Shown in pieces: positions 1 to 7,430 of a stretch of DNA of 64,000 nucleotides. Under the pieces are notes generated by a model. The model saw only the letters and a list, made by a program, of their open reading frames with translations. It ran no database searches and had not been told where the DNA came from. The translations under genes and the position numbers were made by a program. How positions within the stretch are numbered: position 1 is the first letter of the stretch; each line of letters starts with the position of its first letter. This stretch comes from Lysobacteraceae bacterium P. GTDB lineage: Bacteria; Pseudomonadota; Gammaproteobacteria; Xanthomonadales; Xanthomonadaceae. Location of the stretch: the NCBI GenBank assembly GCA_005503055.1, contig SCOX01000001.1:372001-436000 (forward strand). The letters are read 5' to 3'.

Positions 1-5
1 GGGAT

Positions 6-560
6 TCATGGCTGAGCTCCTTGTTTGGGAAGGTCGCTGAGGGTCACGTCGACTTGCAGGGCGGTGTGCCAGGACTGCGAAACACCCTGGATGTCTATTC
101 CCAGCGACGACGGCCAGGTGAAAGGGTTGGCCGGGTCTTTGCCCGACTTTCCCCAATTGCGAGGCTCACCACCGGGGCGCGAGTCGTACAGGATCTCCCA
201 GTACGGTCTGGGGCCGATGCCCAGGACCTGGACCGGGGCAACGATGCGTGTGCCGATGCGCAGGTTCAACTTGCGGCAGTACCACGTGACCCACATGTGC
301 ACGTCGTGTTTGGCCACGGAGGACATCATGTTGGAGATGTCGTAGGTCTCCGCTCCGCCGAACGCCTGGAGGACGGGCCCGGGCGTCTGGACGATGTTGC
401 CCATGACTGCACCAAGTTCGTACCCGTAATCGTCGCGCACGAATTCGAACGACGAGAGATTGACGAACCGGATGATGGTCTCGCCCGAGTCCACCAACAT
501 GGACGCTCGTGGGTCGTCGCCCGCCACGAGGCCTTGGTCGGATGTTTCGCTCGATTGCAT
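6..560 (-). CDS. Hypothetical protein, 184 aa
   Basis: I do not recognise the family. The start is placed at the ATG on 558-560 because a clear AGGAG lies about 7 bases upstream on the minus strand; the frame stays open further upstream but without a ribosome site. The product begins MQSSETSDQG. It has no signal peptide or membrane segment and reads as a soluble, beta-rich globular protein with aromatic patches such as HMWVTWYCRKLNL and PRPYWEILYDSRPGG. The stop is at 6-8, so the gene is complete. Its next neighbour upstream on the same strand is not visible, and the palindromic repeat at 738-775 lies behind it. Coding status is likely; function is unknown. Confidence 0.6.
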   Translation of the reverse strand: MQSSETSDQGLVAGDDPRASMLVDSGETIIRFVNLSSFEFVRDDYGYELGAVMGNIVQTPGPVLQAFGGAETYDISNMMSSVAKHDVHMWVTWYCRKLNLRIGTRIVAPVQVLGIGPRPYWEILYDSRPGGEPRNWGKSGKDPANPFTWPSSLGIDIQGVSQSWHTALQVDVTLSDLPKQGAQP

Positions 561-737
561 GTTCAGTGCTCCTGCGACTTTCCTGGACGGCGTCGCACCA
601 CGGCAACCTACCGGGCGACCCGGATTCCGGGTATCCCCGAAATCAGGGGGGCGCATATCGTTGGCGGTCTGTCCTAGGAGCACCAAGGACAGCAGCTCCC
701 ATCCGAACCTGCAACTCTGCTGCGTTCTCACCTGGCG

Positions 738-775
738 TCGTGCGGTGCAATGCGCTTCGCATATTGCACCCTACG
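738..775. repeat. Palindromic intergenic repeat, copy 1
   Basis: The core at 744-770 is an imperfect palindrome in which GGTGCAATGCG faces CGCATATTGCACC around a CTT loop, flanked by CGTGC and CTACG. The same 33-base stretch recurs at 3136-3172. This is a REP-like dispersed element of a type common between genes in gammaproteobacteria. Confidence 0.8.
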
Positions 776-860
776 TAGCGCGACTAAGGCCTATTGCCCG
801 CTCGCAATCGCGCCAACAAACTCGGTCTCAAGGAGCGTAGAAGCTCCGCATCAAGCGGTA

Positions 861-889
861 ACCCGCCACCGAATCACAGGCGGGTTTTT
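861..889 (+). terminator. Rho-independent terminator-like hairpin
   Basis: ACCCGCC (861-867) pairs with GGCGGGT (879-885) and is followed by a T run. No gene ends just upstream on the plus strand, so it either closes a small RNA or is the first element of the structured leader at 912-1034. Confidence 0.55.
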
Positions 890-911
890 CATGCCCAAAT
901 TCCGGGCATGA

Positions 912-1034
912 GTCCGACGCAGCGATGTCCGCGTCGGGAGGGCGGCTAATACAACACCTCGCAAGAGGAAATACGCCCGCCGACTTGATGCGGCTTCTAA
1001 CCTCCCGACACCTTGCGCCGAATCCCCGGCGCAA
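912..1034 (+). promoter_or_regulatory. Highly structured 5' leader with alternative stems
   Basis: Just ahead of the small gene at 1062 lie consecutive hairpins. CCGACGC (914-920) can pair with GCGTCGG (931-937). GTCGGGAGG (933-941) can instead pair perfectly with CCTCCCGAC (1001-1009), and these two pairings exclude each other. Inside the long stem sits CCTC-GCAA-GAGG (957-968) with a GNRA tetraloop, and GGCGG (941-945) can meet CCGCC (977-981). TTGCGCC (1013-1019) pairs with GGCGCAA (1028-1034) shortly before the ribosome site. A terminator-like hairpin (861-889) and ATGCCC/GGGCAT (891-909) precede it. This layout resembles a cis-acting riboregulator or a phage-type antisense RNA; I do not recognise a named class. 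Confidence 0.4.
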
Positions 1035-1061
1035 GCCCGGCTGGTTTGCTGGAGACATCGC

Positions 1062-1312
1062 ATGAGCAAGGACACGCGCACCATCCCCGCCGAATTTCGC
1101 GCTACCTGTTACCCCGTTCCGCACACGACGCATTGATCGCCACTCGCGAGCAGCTGTACCTGCTGTCGCAGTTCACCGAACGCAGCGAGCCTGCTGGCTA
1201 CCTCGTCCTCCGACCCGACGCCCTGTCCGAACTGTTCACGCGCGTCGCGGAACATCTGGATGATGTGTTGTCGGTCGTCGTCCAGCACGGCCCCGACCCC
1301 GACGACGAGTAA
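1062..1312 (+). pseudogene. XAC0095-like small protein gene, frame broken
   Basis: The ATG at 1062 has a good GGAG site 7 bases upstream and starts MSKDTRTIPAEFR, but this frame stops at about 1136. A second frame, open to the TAA at 1310-1312, carries the conserved-looking body (YLLPRSAHDALIATREQLY, then RPDALSELFTRVAEHLDDVL), which resembles the small XAC0095-like proteins of xanthomonads. The two join neatly if two bases (CG) are removed from CGCGC near 1099-1102. The simplest reading is a 2-bp duplication, giving a pseudogene or an assembly error; an intact protein would be about 82 aa. Family assignment is from memory of the motif and is moderate. The structured leader upstream suggests that expression was tightly controlled. 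Confidence 0.5.
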
Positions 1313-1821
1313 GCCACCGTCGTCCCGCGCCGTCGGACCTCACCGTCTCGTGACCACCAATGCCACCCGAGTGCCGCCTTCGGCGTTGCCCGGGGGGGTG
1401 GTTGACCTTGGCCACTCGACGACCGCAAGGGGTCGATGAGGCGGTCGTAGTGTCTGCTTCCGACCCAAGTGGACATTGCGCGCAGTGCGGTAGCGATGCC
1501 GGGAGCGCTATGTCGACCGTCCGGTCGCATTGCAGGGCCGGCATGGCTTTCCTTGCTGAATTGGGAGTGGTCGAAGAGGGCTCCGAAGATCACTGTGCAA
1601 AAACGGCTGGCTTACGAAGGTCTACTGTTCACCTAGGGGGCAGTGACTGCGGATAAGATCGTGACGGTCGATCGAACACCGTGAGTTTCCCGGGGACCAA
1701 CGGATTCAAACCGGAACGCTCACGAGTTGCCACATCTTCACAATCCATCCACGTATTACAACGTCATCATGCTCGGGCAAAACGGCCTGTATTTCCGAGT
1801 CCCAGACGAAGGAGCATTGGA
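1313..1821. other. Intergenic, no gene supported
   Basis: About 500 bases without a convincing reading frame. Open frames here on both strands have arginine/proline-rich translations typical of high-GC noise. The promoter of the lipoprotein gene at 1822 must lie in the A+T-richer last 100 bases, but no clear -35/-10 pair could be chosen. Confidence 0.4.
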
Positions 1822-2091
1822 ATGTTTCTGACCAAGAAAAAACTGACGATGGCGCGTACGCTTGGCGTGGCGATCGTCGCCGCCGTGGGCCTTGGCGGCT
1901 GCGCCACCTATAAAGAAGAGTTTGCAACGATCAACTCGCGCCTCGATCAACTCGACTCGAAGGTGCAGAGCGCAGCCCAGAGCGCGGAATCCGCCAATCA
2001 GTCCGCGCAACAGGCCAACCAGCGGTTGGATCAAATGGAAGGCCGCATCCAGCAGCTCGAAGCAGCGCCGAGCCGCAAACCGCGGGGTTAG
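1822..2091 (+). CDS. Lpp-like alanine-zipper lipoprotein, 89 aa
   Basis: Short outer-membrane lipoprotein. An AAGGAG site at 1809-1814 sits 7 bases before the ATG. The N-terminus MFLTKKKLTMARTLGVAI leads into a hydrophobic core and the lipobox LGGC, which would make the cysteine near residue 27 the lipidated first residue. The mature part (residues 28-89) is an Ala/Ser/Gln/Asn-rich heptad helix (LDQLDSKVQSAAQSAESA) that should form a trimeric coiled coil like E. coli Lpp. The end SRKPRG contains a lysine but not at the last position, so covalent attachment to peptidoglycan is uncertain. A strong terminator follows at 2134-2165. The next gene encodes an L,D-transpeptidase-like protein, the class that couples Lpp to the wall. 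Confidence 0.8.
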   Translation: MFLTKKKLTMARTLGVAIVAAVGLGGCATYKEEFATINSRLDQLDSKVQSAAQSAESANQSAQQANQRLDQMEGRIQQLEAAPSRKPRG

Positions 2092-2133
2092 TCGCTCTTG
2101 CGTAGTTGGTGACGAACGGTTTGAACTCGGGAC

Positions 2134-2165
2134 CCGGTGGCCTTCGCTGGCCACCGGTCTCTTTT
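2134..2165 (+). terminator. Rho-independent terminator of the lipoprotein gene
   Basis: CCGGTGGCC (2134-2142) and GGCCACCGG (2149-2157) form a perfect 9-bp stem with a TTCGCT loop, followed by TCTCTTTT. It separates the lipoprotein gene from the transpeptidase-like gene. Confidence 0.85.
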
Positions 2166-2198
2166 CGTCACTCAGTTTTCGTCCTAAGGAACCGTCCC

Positions 2199-2930
2199 AT
2201 CAATACGTGCATACACCCTGCGATCCGGGCCGCTTTTGGCGCGCTGGCGCTGGCGCTGGCGTTCGCGAGCTTCAGCGTGGCCAGCGCCGAGGAAACCGCC
2301 ACCCAACCGGTGGTCGCCGTCGATCAGCTTCCGCCAGGCCAAGAAGTATCCAACACGGTGATTGAACTCGCGGGCTGGGTTTCCGCAACGAGGGACAGCC
2401 AAGGCTATCCGTTCGCGGTCATGGACAAGGCCGCTGCACAGATCCTGGTGTTCGGCGGCGACGGCCGGCTTCGTGGCGCGGCGCCTGGGCTCTTTGGCTC
2501 GGCGGTCGGCGATCATGCGGCCCCCGGCATCGCCGGCCTCGCGCTTCGCGAAATTCCGGGCCGGGATCGCACGACCCCTGCTGGTCGCTTTGTGGGCGGT
2601 TTCGGCCCATCAACCGACGCTGGCCGCGTCCTGTGGGTGGACTACGATTCCGCGGTCTCCATGCACCCTACCGCTACTGGCGTCCCGGCCGAGAAACGCC
2701 CCGAACGCCTCGCATCGCCTTCGCCGGACGACAACCGCGTCACTCACGGCTGCATCAACGTCTCGCCCGAATTTTACGAGCAAATCATCCGTCCGACGTT
2801 CGAGCGGGGTGGGGTGTTTTACATCTTGCCGGACACCGCGTCGCTAGCGGAGACCTTTCCGGAGTTCGTGCAAAGTCGCGCGACTGCGCAACACGACGAT
2901 GGAAGGAGCGCACGCCCCGCCGCCCAGTGA
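2199..2930 (+). CDS. L,D-transpeptidase-like (YkuD) exported protein
   Basis: Probable periplasmic peptidoglycan cross-linking enzyme. The catalytic signature THGCINVS lies near residue 186, with an upstream histidine in SMHP, matching the H...(S/T)HGC.N motif of YkuD domains. Residues about 8-28 (AFGALALALAFASFSVASA) form a signal peptide cleaved before EETAT. The start is odd: the only in-frame ATG (2106) lies upstream of the terminator at 2134-2165, and no in-frame ATG, GTG or TTG occurs between the hairpin and the signal peptide. A TAAGGA site at 2185-2190 is well spaced for the ATC codon at 2199, used here as a provisional start. The last 20 residues are polar and probably disordered. 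Enzyme class is fairly sure; start is not. Confidence 0.7.
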   Translation: MNTCIHPAIRAAFGALALALAFASFSVASAEETATQPVVAVDQLPPGQEVSNTVIELAGWVSATRDSQGYPFAVMDKAAAQILVFGGDGRLRGAAPGLFGSAVGDHAAPGIAGLALREIPGRDRTTPAGRFVGGFGPSTDAGRVLWVDYDSAVSMHPTATGVPAEKRPERLASPSPDDNRVTHGCINVSPEFYEQIIRPTFERGGVFYILPDTASLAETFPEFVQSRATAQHDDGRSARPAAQ

Positions 2931-3135
2931 AGGGCGCGTCGGCGTGTTGCCTTTGTTTGGTGTGCGAGGCGGCGCAACGGCTGACGCCGCTCGTGTCACG
3001 GCCTCATCTGCAAGGGTGCAGCACAATGCCGTGCCTTCCATGGGGTAGGGATTCGATCAGGCGTCGCGTCTGATCTTTGGCAGCTCGTCCACCAAGGTTG
3101 GATGGGCGGGCCTCTATTGCGGTCATCCTTCGCGT

Positions 3136-3172
3136 GGTGCGGTGCAATGCGCTTCGCATATTGCACCCTACG
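3136..3172. repeat. Palindromic intergenic repeat, copy 2
   Basis: Second copy of the element at 738-775, identical over the core (3141-3167) and its GTGC/CTACG flanks. It sits exactly at the broken 3' end of the Omp85-like fragment at 3168-3614, which suggests insertion or recombination at the repeat. Confidence 0.8.
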
Positions 3173-3614
3173 GAAGACGGCTCGCATTGCCGATGCCGGC
3201 CCATCGGCTCGTGGGGTTCCAGCGCATCTCGCTTTCGAGGACGCCCGCATTGTCGTCCTGGTACCGCGCGGACGAGATTCCACGCAGGTCGATGCAGGGC
3301 AGGCGATAGAACGGATCATCGCCAGTCACCGACCGCAGATCGACGCGCCCGCCCAGCACGAGGCGCTCGCAAGGCGGCCAGTAGCGGTACGTGCGCGCCC
3401 GGTAACTTTGGAACGTGACGTCGTTGCCAAACGCCGAAGAGTAGAAAGTGGCCTGGACCTGCGAGTCGAATCCGCGCGACGGTGTGAACGAGTTGTCGCG
3501 ACTGTCGTGCTCGAGCGTCGCGCCCAGCGAGGACGTGATCTCTTCGAAGTCGATGGCCGAGAAGCGTGGCCGATCCGCGGCGAGAAGGGTGCGCGCGCTT
3601 TCGCGTTGACTCAC
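3168..3614 (-). pseudogene. Fragment of an Omp85/BamA-TamA-type outer-membrane barrel protein
   Basis: The minus-strand frame from a GTG at 3612-3614, nine bases after the HupE/UreJ stop, encodes strand-like segments typical of the surface-antigen (D15) barrel: LGATLEHDSRDNSFTPSRG, then VLGGRVDLRSVTGDDPFYRLP and later the D15-like RWNPTSRWAGIG. Family barrels continue for dozens of residues and normally have POTRA or other N-terminal domains; here only about 140 residues remain and the frame ends inside the palindromic repeat at 3136-3172. It is therefore a truncated gene, probably the last member of the DUF3604-parvulin-HupE operon. An outer-membrane barrel cannot form from this piece. Confidence 0.6.
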
Positions 3615-3623
3615 GGCGCTCGA

Positions 3624-4619
3624 TCAGGCCCAGAAGGAAGCCACGCGTTCGATCACCCAGAACATCGCCATCATGCCGATCGCATAAGGCATGGCGTAGT
3701 CCGCCCAGCGCGGCAGGCGAAAGGCCACGCGTCGCGCCGTCGCGATCAGCAGCAGCACCGCCGCCACGAACAGCAATTGGCCGACTTCGACGCCGACGTT
3801 GAACATCAGCAACGCCACCGGAATCGCCTTCTGCGGCAGGCCCACCTCGGCCAGCGCTCCGGCGAATCCGAAACCGTGCAGAAGGCCGAAACTGAAAGCG
3901 ACCAGCCACGGCGTGCGTGCCGTCAACCCCGGCCTTCCGCGCAGGCCGTGCACGACTTCGGCCGCGACAAAGACGATGCTCATGGCGATGATCGCTTCCA
4001 CCGGCGGGCCGGGCACGTGCACCCAGCCGAGCGTCGCCGCGACCAGAGTGATGCTGTGCGCTAGCGTGAACGCGGTGACGGTGGCGACGATGCGCATGCC
4101 ACCGCGCACGATCAACAGCAACGCCAGCACGAACAGCAGATGATCGATGCCACCGAGGATGTGCTCCACGCCCAGCACCAGGTACGACCAGGCGATCTCG
4201 CCGGTGCCGGCGGATGCCTCGACGACGAACTCGGGCCGCGCGAGCGCAAGGCGTTCCACTTGGCTCGTGCCGTCGCGGCGTTCGATGCGGACGATCACAT
4301 CGCTGACGCCGACGGCCTTTCCCTGGACGCGCAGTGTTTGCCCGACCAGCCCGCCCGGTCGCTGTATCTGCCAGCGCTCGACCACGGCGTCGCCCGTGAA
4401 CACGCTGCGGCGACTGCCGCTCACGCGCGTATCCGGCGGGAATGTCACTTCGAGCGAGAGGCGCGCGTTCTCGTCCTGCGCCGGAACCTTCCACAGGACG
4501 TCGTAGCTCTCGTTGCCGGTTTCGCTCAGCTCCAGATAGGCCGGCCGGAACACATCGGCATGCACGATGCCCGACAGCGCGCACAGCAACAGCGCGAGGG
4601 TCCACAGCCGCAGCCTCAT
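3624..4619 (-). CDS. HupE/UreJ-family membrane protein, 331 aa
   Basis: The signal peptide (residues 1-21, ending SGIVHA) is followed by a periplasmic beta-rich domain (about 25-155) and then a polytopic domain. The latter begins with the family motif WSYLVLGVEHILGGIDHLLF (about 165-184), followed by several helices, one with SFGLLHGFGFAGAL. The His/Asp-rich helices resemble HupE/UreJ proteins, some of which import nickel or cobalt. Versions with a long N-terminal domain, as here, are widespread next to parvulin and DUF3604 genes and their substrate is unknown. The ATG overlaps the stop of the upstream parvulin gene (ATGA), so the two are translationally coupled. Family is sure; transport role is inferred. 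Confidence 0.85.
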   Translation of the reverse strand: MRLRLWTLALLLCALSGIVHADVFRPAYLELSETGNESYDVLWKVPAQDENARLSLEVTFPPDTRVSGSRRSVFTGDAVVERWQIQRPGGLVGQTLRVQGKAVGVSDVIVRIERRDGTSQVERLALARPEFVVEASAGTGEIAWSYLVLGVEHILGGIDHLLFVLALLLIVRGGMRIVATVTAFTLAHSITLVAATLGWVHVPGPPVEAIIAMSIVFVAAEVVHGLRGRPGLTARTPWLVAFSFGLLHGFGFAGALAEVGLPQKAIPVALLMFNVGVEVGQLLFVAAVLLLIATARRVAFRLPRWADYAMPYAIGMMAMFWVIERVASFWA

Positions 4620-5542
4620 TGCGCGCCTGCCGCGTTCGTGCCGTTGCTGCGCCCCGGCGTTGGCGGCGCTCTGGCGTTGTAACGGGTGAGGTCGACATCC
4701 ATCTTCACGGTGTAACGCTCGCGCAGCGCACGGTAGAACTCATCGGCGGCCGCGCGCGAGCGTGCGCCGAGGAGGTCGCGCTCGACGCCTCCGCGAACCT
4801 CCGACAGGTGCGCAGGGCGACCGGGCGTACGCGAATCGATTCGCACCAGATGCAGCCCGAAGCCGGACACGACCGGCCCCACCCAGCGTCCCTCGGGCAG
4901 CGGCGCCAGTGCGTCGGCGAAGCGCTGTCCGAAGGTGCGGGCCAGATCGTCGGTCGATGCGTCATCCAATGTTGCCGGCAGCAATGTCGGATGGCCGGCC
5001 TTGGCCTGTGGATCGCGTTGCAACGCGAGGAGCGCGGCCTCGATGTCGCGATCGAGCCTGTCGCCGCGTCGGGCGGGATCGAAATAGACCTGGCGCAGGC
5101 GATATCGCGAGGGCAGGCGGTAGCGGTCGGCATGCTCGTCGAGCCATGCCTGGAGCTCGGCTTCGCTCGGCACGTCGGCGGCCATGCCGTCGGTCATGAA
5201 CGTCATCTTCTGCACCACGCGCCGACGCACTACGTCGTCCTCGCGCTCCATACCGGCGGCAACGCCTTCGCGGTAGATGATCTCTTCGCGGACCCAGTGA
5301 TCGACCAGCCCGCGCAGTTCCTCCGTCGTCGGCGCGCGTTGCCAGACCCGTTCGAACTGCGCCGCCAGCGCCTGCACCCGCGCGCGGTCGACGACCACCT
5401 CGTCCGGCGCCTGCAATGCGTCGCGGTTGATCCAGCCATACAGTGCGAACAGCAGCGCGCCGAGGACCAGGAAGTGGAGCAGCGGCTCACGCAGGATTCG
5501 TCGCATGGTTGGTGGCGTCGGTGTGGAGGAAGCGTGCTTCAT
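4616..5542 (-). CDS. Membrane-anchored parvulin-type peptidyl-prolyl isomerase
   Basis: 308 aa. Residues about 13-37 (MRRILREPLLHFLVLGALLF) form a signal anchor, followed by a SurA/PpiD-like helical region with EEIIYREGVAAGM. The parvulin domain spans about 150-250 (YRLRQVYFD..., LPEGRWVGPVVSGFGLHLVRI). It should act in the periplasm on proline peptide bonds during folding of exported proteins. The ATG at 5540-5542 has GAGGG upstream and overlaps the stop of the DUF3604 remnant; the inner ATG at 5504-5506 lacks a ribosome site. The C-terminus ends Pro/Gly/Asn-rich. Its stop overlaps the HupE/UreJ start. Confidence 0.85.
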   Translation of the reverse strand: MKHASSTPTPPTMRRILREPLLHFLVLGALLFALYGWINRDALQAPDEVVVDRARVQALAAQFERVWQRAPTTEELRGLVDHWVREEIIYREGVAAGMEREDDVVRRRVVQKMTFMTDGMAADVPSEAELQAWLDEHADRYRLPSRYRLRQVYFDPARRGDRLDRDIEAALLALQRDPQAKAGHPTLLPATLDDASTDDLARTFGQRFADALAPLPEGRWVGPVVSGFGLHLVRIDSRTPGRPAHLSEVRGGVERDLLGARSRAAADEFYRALRERYTVKMDVDLTRYNARAPPTPGRSNGTNAAGAQ

Positions 5543-5641
5543 CGCGCGCTCGCCCTCGGCGTGCTCGACGCGGATGTGCCCGGAACCGGGGTGTACCAGA
5601 TGGGCGAACCGACGGCGCGTTCCTGGAGGGTCATGGCGCTC
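5539..5641 (-). pseudogene. 3' stump of a DUF3604 gene
   Basis: About 33 codons ending in the TGA that overlaps the parvulin start. The peptide SAMTLQERAVGSPIWYTP matches the usual C-terminal end of DUF3604 proteins, which are often encoded just upstream of parvulin and HupE/UreJ genes. Beyond 5641 the frame loses similarity, so at least 90 percent of the gene is gone. Together with the truncated Omp85-like gene at the other end, the operon has been eroded from both sides. Confidence 0.55.
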
Positions 5642-6116
5642 GTGTATCCGGCTTGATTGGATGCGTCGCCATGGCTGCGGTATCGGTGGCCTGGGTAGAT
5701 GCCGCGAACGCGGTGAGCGTGTTCGTGCCTGCGGCGTGCTGCCACGAACATGCGCAACGCGCGGCGATCACGGACAAATCGGGATCGACGAAGCAAGAAG
5801 TAGGTCGGCGCGTGCGCATGGCGGCACTCCAGTTCGATTCGCGCGATTCCCTCAGTCGCCCTGAGCAAGGGAGTCGAGGGGGCGTGATGGCGATGTGAAG
5901 CGACCAATCCGCACGCTGTTCCGGCTCGTGACGCAATGCGCCGGATATACATTCAATGCATGGTGGCGACCTTCTGCGGTCGTCGCGGGCCGCACTGGAC
6001 CGGAGGGCCGCGAGTTTCAGCGATCTCGATTGATGCCGTTGCCGATCGGCTGACAGAATCGTGATCGCCCCGCGATGCCGTCGGGCCGCGACTCCATCCC
6101 CAGAAGAGGGCGCAGC
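5642..6116. other. Intergenic, weak open frame only
   Basis: A plus-strand frame at 5671-5898 would give a 75-aa peptide (MAAVSVAWVDAANAVSVFVP...), but it has no ribosome site and is low-complexity at the end. I do not call it. The junction at which the DUF3604 gene was cut must lie near 5641. Nothing else is visible. Confidence 0.4.
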
Positions 6117-6458
6117 ATGTCCAAGTATCTGATCTCGTTCCCCAGCGCGGCGATGGTCGTGCCCGATGGCGAGTGGGAGGCGGTGGTGCGCGACTCTCAT
6201 GCCGTGATCGAGGAGGCGAAGGTGGCCGGTGTCTACGTCTTCGGCGGCGGCATCGACGAGGGCGTGCCGCCTGCCTTGGTCTCCGCCGGCGGCGCAGTCG
6301 TCGAGGGTGGCTATCCGTGGGGGCCGCGGCTCGACGGAGGCTTCACCGTTCTCGAACTGCCCTCGCGCGAGGACGCAGTCGCATGGGCCGCCCGCATCGC
6401 GAAGGCCTGCCGCTGCGACCAGGAACTGCGCGTCTTCCACTTCGATCCAATGTCTTGA
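6117..6458 (+). CDS. YciI-like protein, 113 aa
   Basis: Small soluble protein of the YciI/DGPF-related fold. MSKYLISFPSAAMVVPDGEW begins the ferredoxin-like domain; AGVYVFGGGIDEGVPPALV and DGGFTVLELPSREDAVAWA match the two central blocks of the family (YVFGG..., DGGFTVLEL, DAVAWA). Members are often found next to ECF sigma factors or as stand-alone genes; a chemical role is not established for this subgroup. The ATG at 6117 follows an AGAGGG site; an in-frame ATG at 6075 lacks one. It stands alone, followed by 150 bases before the PAP2 gene. Confidence 0.8.
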   Translation: MSKYLISFPSAAMVVPDGEWEAVVRDSHAVIEEAKVAGVYVFGGGIDEGVPPALVSAGGAVVEGGYPWGPRLDGGFTVLELPSREDAVAWAARIAKACRCDQELRVFHFDPMS

Positions 6459-6607
6459 GCGCGACTGACACGTTTTTCCGCAGCGCAATCGTGTCGGGCC
6501 TCGCCGGAAGGGAGTGCTCTTACCGCGCTCCGACATGGTGGCGTTGATGATTGGAGGTTGTGCGAGACACGTGCATTGCCGCCGGACATGAACGAAGAGC
6601 CCGATCC

Positions 6608-7390
6608 ATGAAGAGCGAAGTCCGAAGTGACGGTGCACCGTGGCGGAGGTCGCACCAAGGCGAACCGCCTGCGGGATCGGCGCCGCTCGCCGGTGGCGCA
6701 AGGCGCTTCTACCTGACCCACGCCTGGCTTCCGCTGCTGGCGTTCGTTGCCTTGATAGGCCTGTGCAAGGGCTTCGGTGGCGACCTCTGGCTGGCCGACC
6801 GGCTCTACGCCCTGGAAGGCCATCGCTGGGCATTGCGTCATGCCTTCTTTACCCATGATCTGGTCCATCTGTGGGGCCGCGATCTGAGCATTCTTGCGTC
6901 CTTCGTGGTCGTCGCCGCCTGGCTCGTCGCGCGCAGACGCGCGGCATGGGCATCGCTGCGCAGGCCGATGGCCTATCTGGCGGTGGCGGCGCTGGTTTCC
7001 ATCGCCCTCGTCGCGTGGATCAAGTCGTGGTCGAACATGGATTGCCCGTGGGACCTCGCGCGATATGGTGGCGATCGCCCCTACATCGGACTGTTCGCGT
7101 TGCGTCCGATCGGGCTGGAGCGTGGCGCCTGCTTCCCTGCCGGGCATGCCAGCGGCGGCTACGCCTGGCTGTCGCTGTACTTCTTCTTCCTGGTCGTGCG
7201 CCCCCGCTGGCGCTGGTTCGGGCTGGCGATAGGCGGCGGCCTTGGACTGCTGTTCGGCATTTCACAGCAACTGCGTGGTGCGCATTTCCTTTCGCATGAT
7301 GTCTGGACGGCGGGACTTTGCTGGGCTTGTGCCCTGGCGATCTACCTATGTTTCTGGGAAGCGCCGAGGAACATCCAGGGCGTCGTCTAG
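6608..7390 (+). CDS. PAP2-family membrane phosphatase 1
   Basis: 260 aa, about six membrane helices. PAP2 signatures are present: KSWSNMDCPWDL (motif 1, near 135-146), CFPAGHASGGY (motif 2 with the general-acid histidine, near 178) and RGAHFLSHD (motif 3, near 220). This CPWDL/PAGHASGGY subtype is the one found beside EptA and mcr genes and probably acts on lipid A, undecaprenyl pyrophosphate or phosphatidate at the periplasmic face. It lies upstream of an EamA gene, a second PAP2 paralogue and eptA, all co-directional, pointing to envelope remodelling and cationic-peptide tolerance. The start at 6608 gives a short cytoplasmic tail; the frame is open to 6551. Confidence 0.85.
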   Translation: MKSEVRSDGAPWRRSHQGEPPAGSAPLAGGARRFYLTHAWLPLLAFVALIGLCKGFGGDLWLADRLYALEGHRWALRHAFFTHDLVHLWGRDLSILASFVVVAAWLVARRRAAWASLRRPMAYLAVAALVSIALVAWIKSWSNMDCPWDLARYGGDRPYIGLFALRPIGLERGACFPAGHASGGYAWLSLYFFFLVVRPRWRWFGLAIGGGLGLLFGISQQLRGAHFLSHDVWTAGLCWACALAIYLCFWEAPRNIQGVV

Positions 7391-7430
7391 CGCAGGCGTG
7401 CCTGCAGGTGTCCCACCTTGAGGAGTGCTC

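Noticed and set aside
2106-2198. ATG at 2106 as start of the L,D-transpeptidase-like gene
   Set aside because: It lies upstream of the strong terminator at 2134-2165, has no ribosome site, and adds a non-conserved stretch before the signal peptide.
3316-4698. 460-codon minus-strand frame within HupE/UreJ
   Set aside because: Out-of-frame shadow of the HupE/UreJ and Omp85-like sequence; almost only Arg/Ala/Gly/His.
5631-6833. 400-codon minus-strand frame
   Set aside because: Overlaps the YciI-like gene and the PAP2 start in antisense and is Arg-rich noise.
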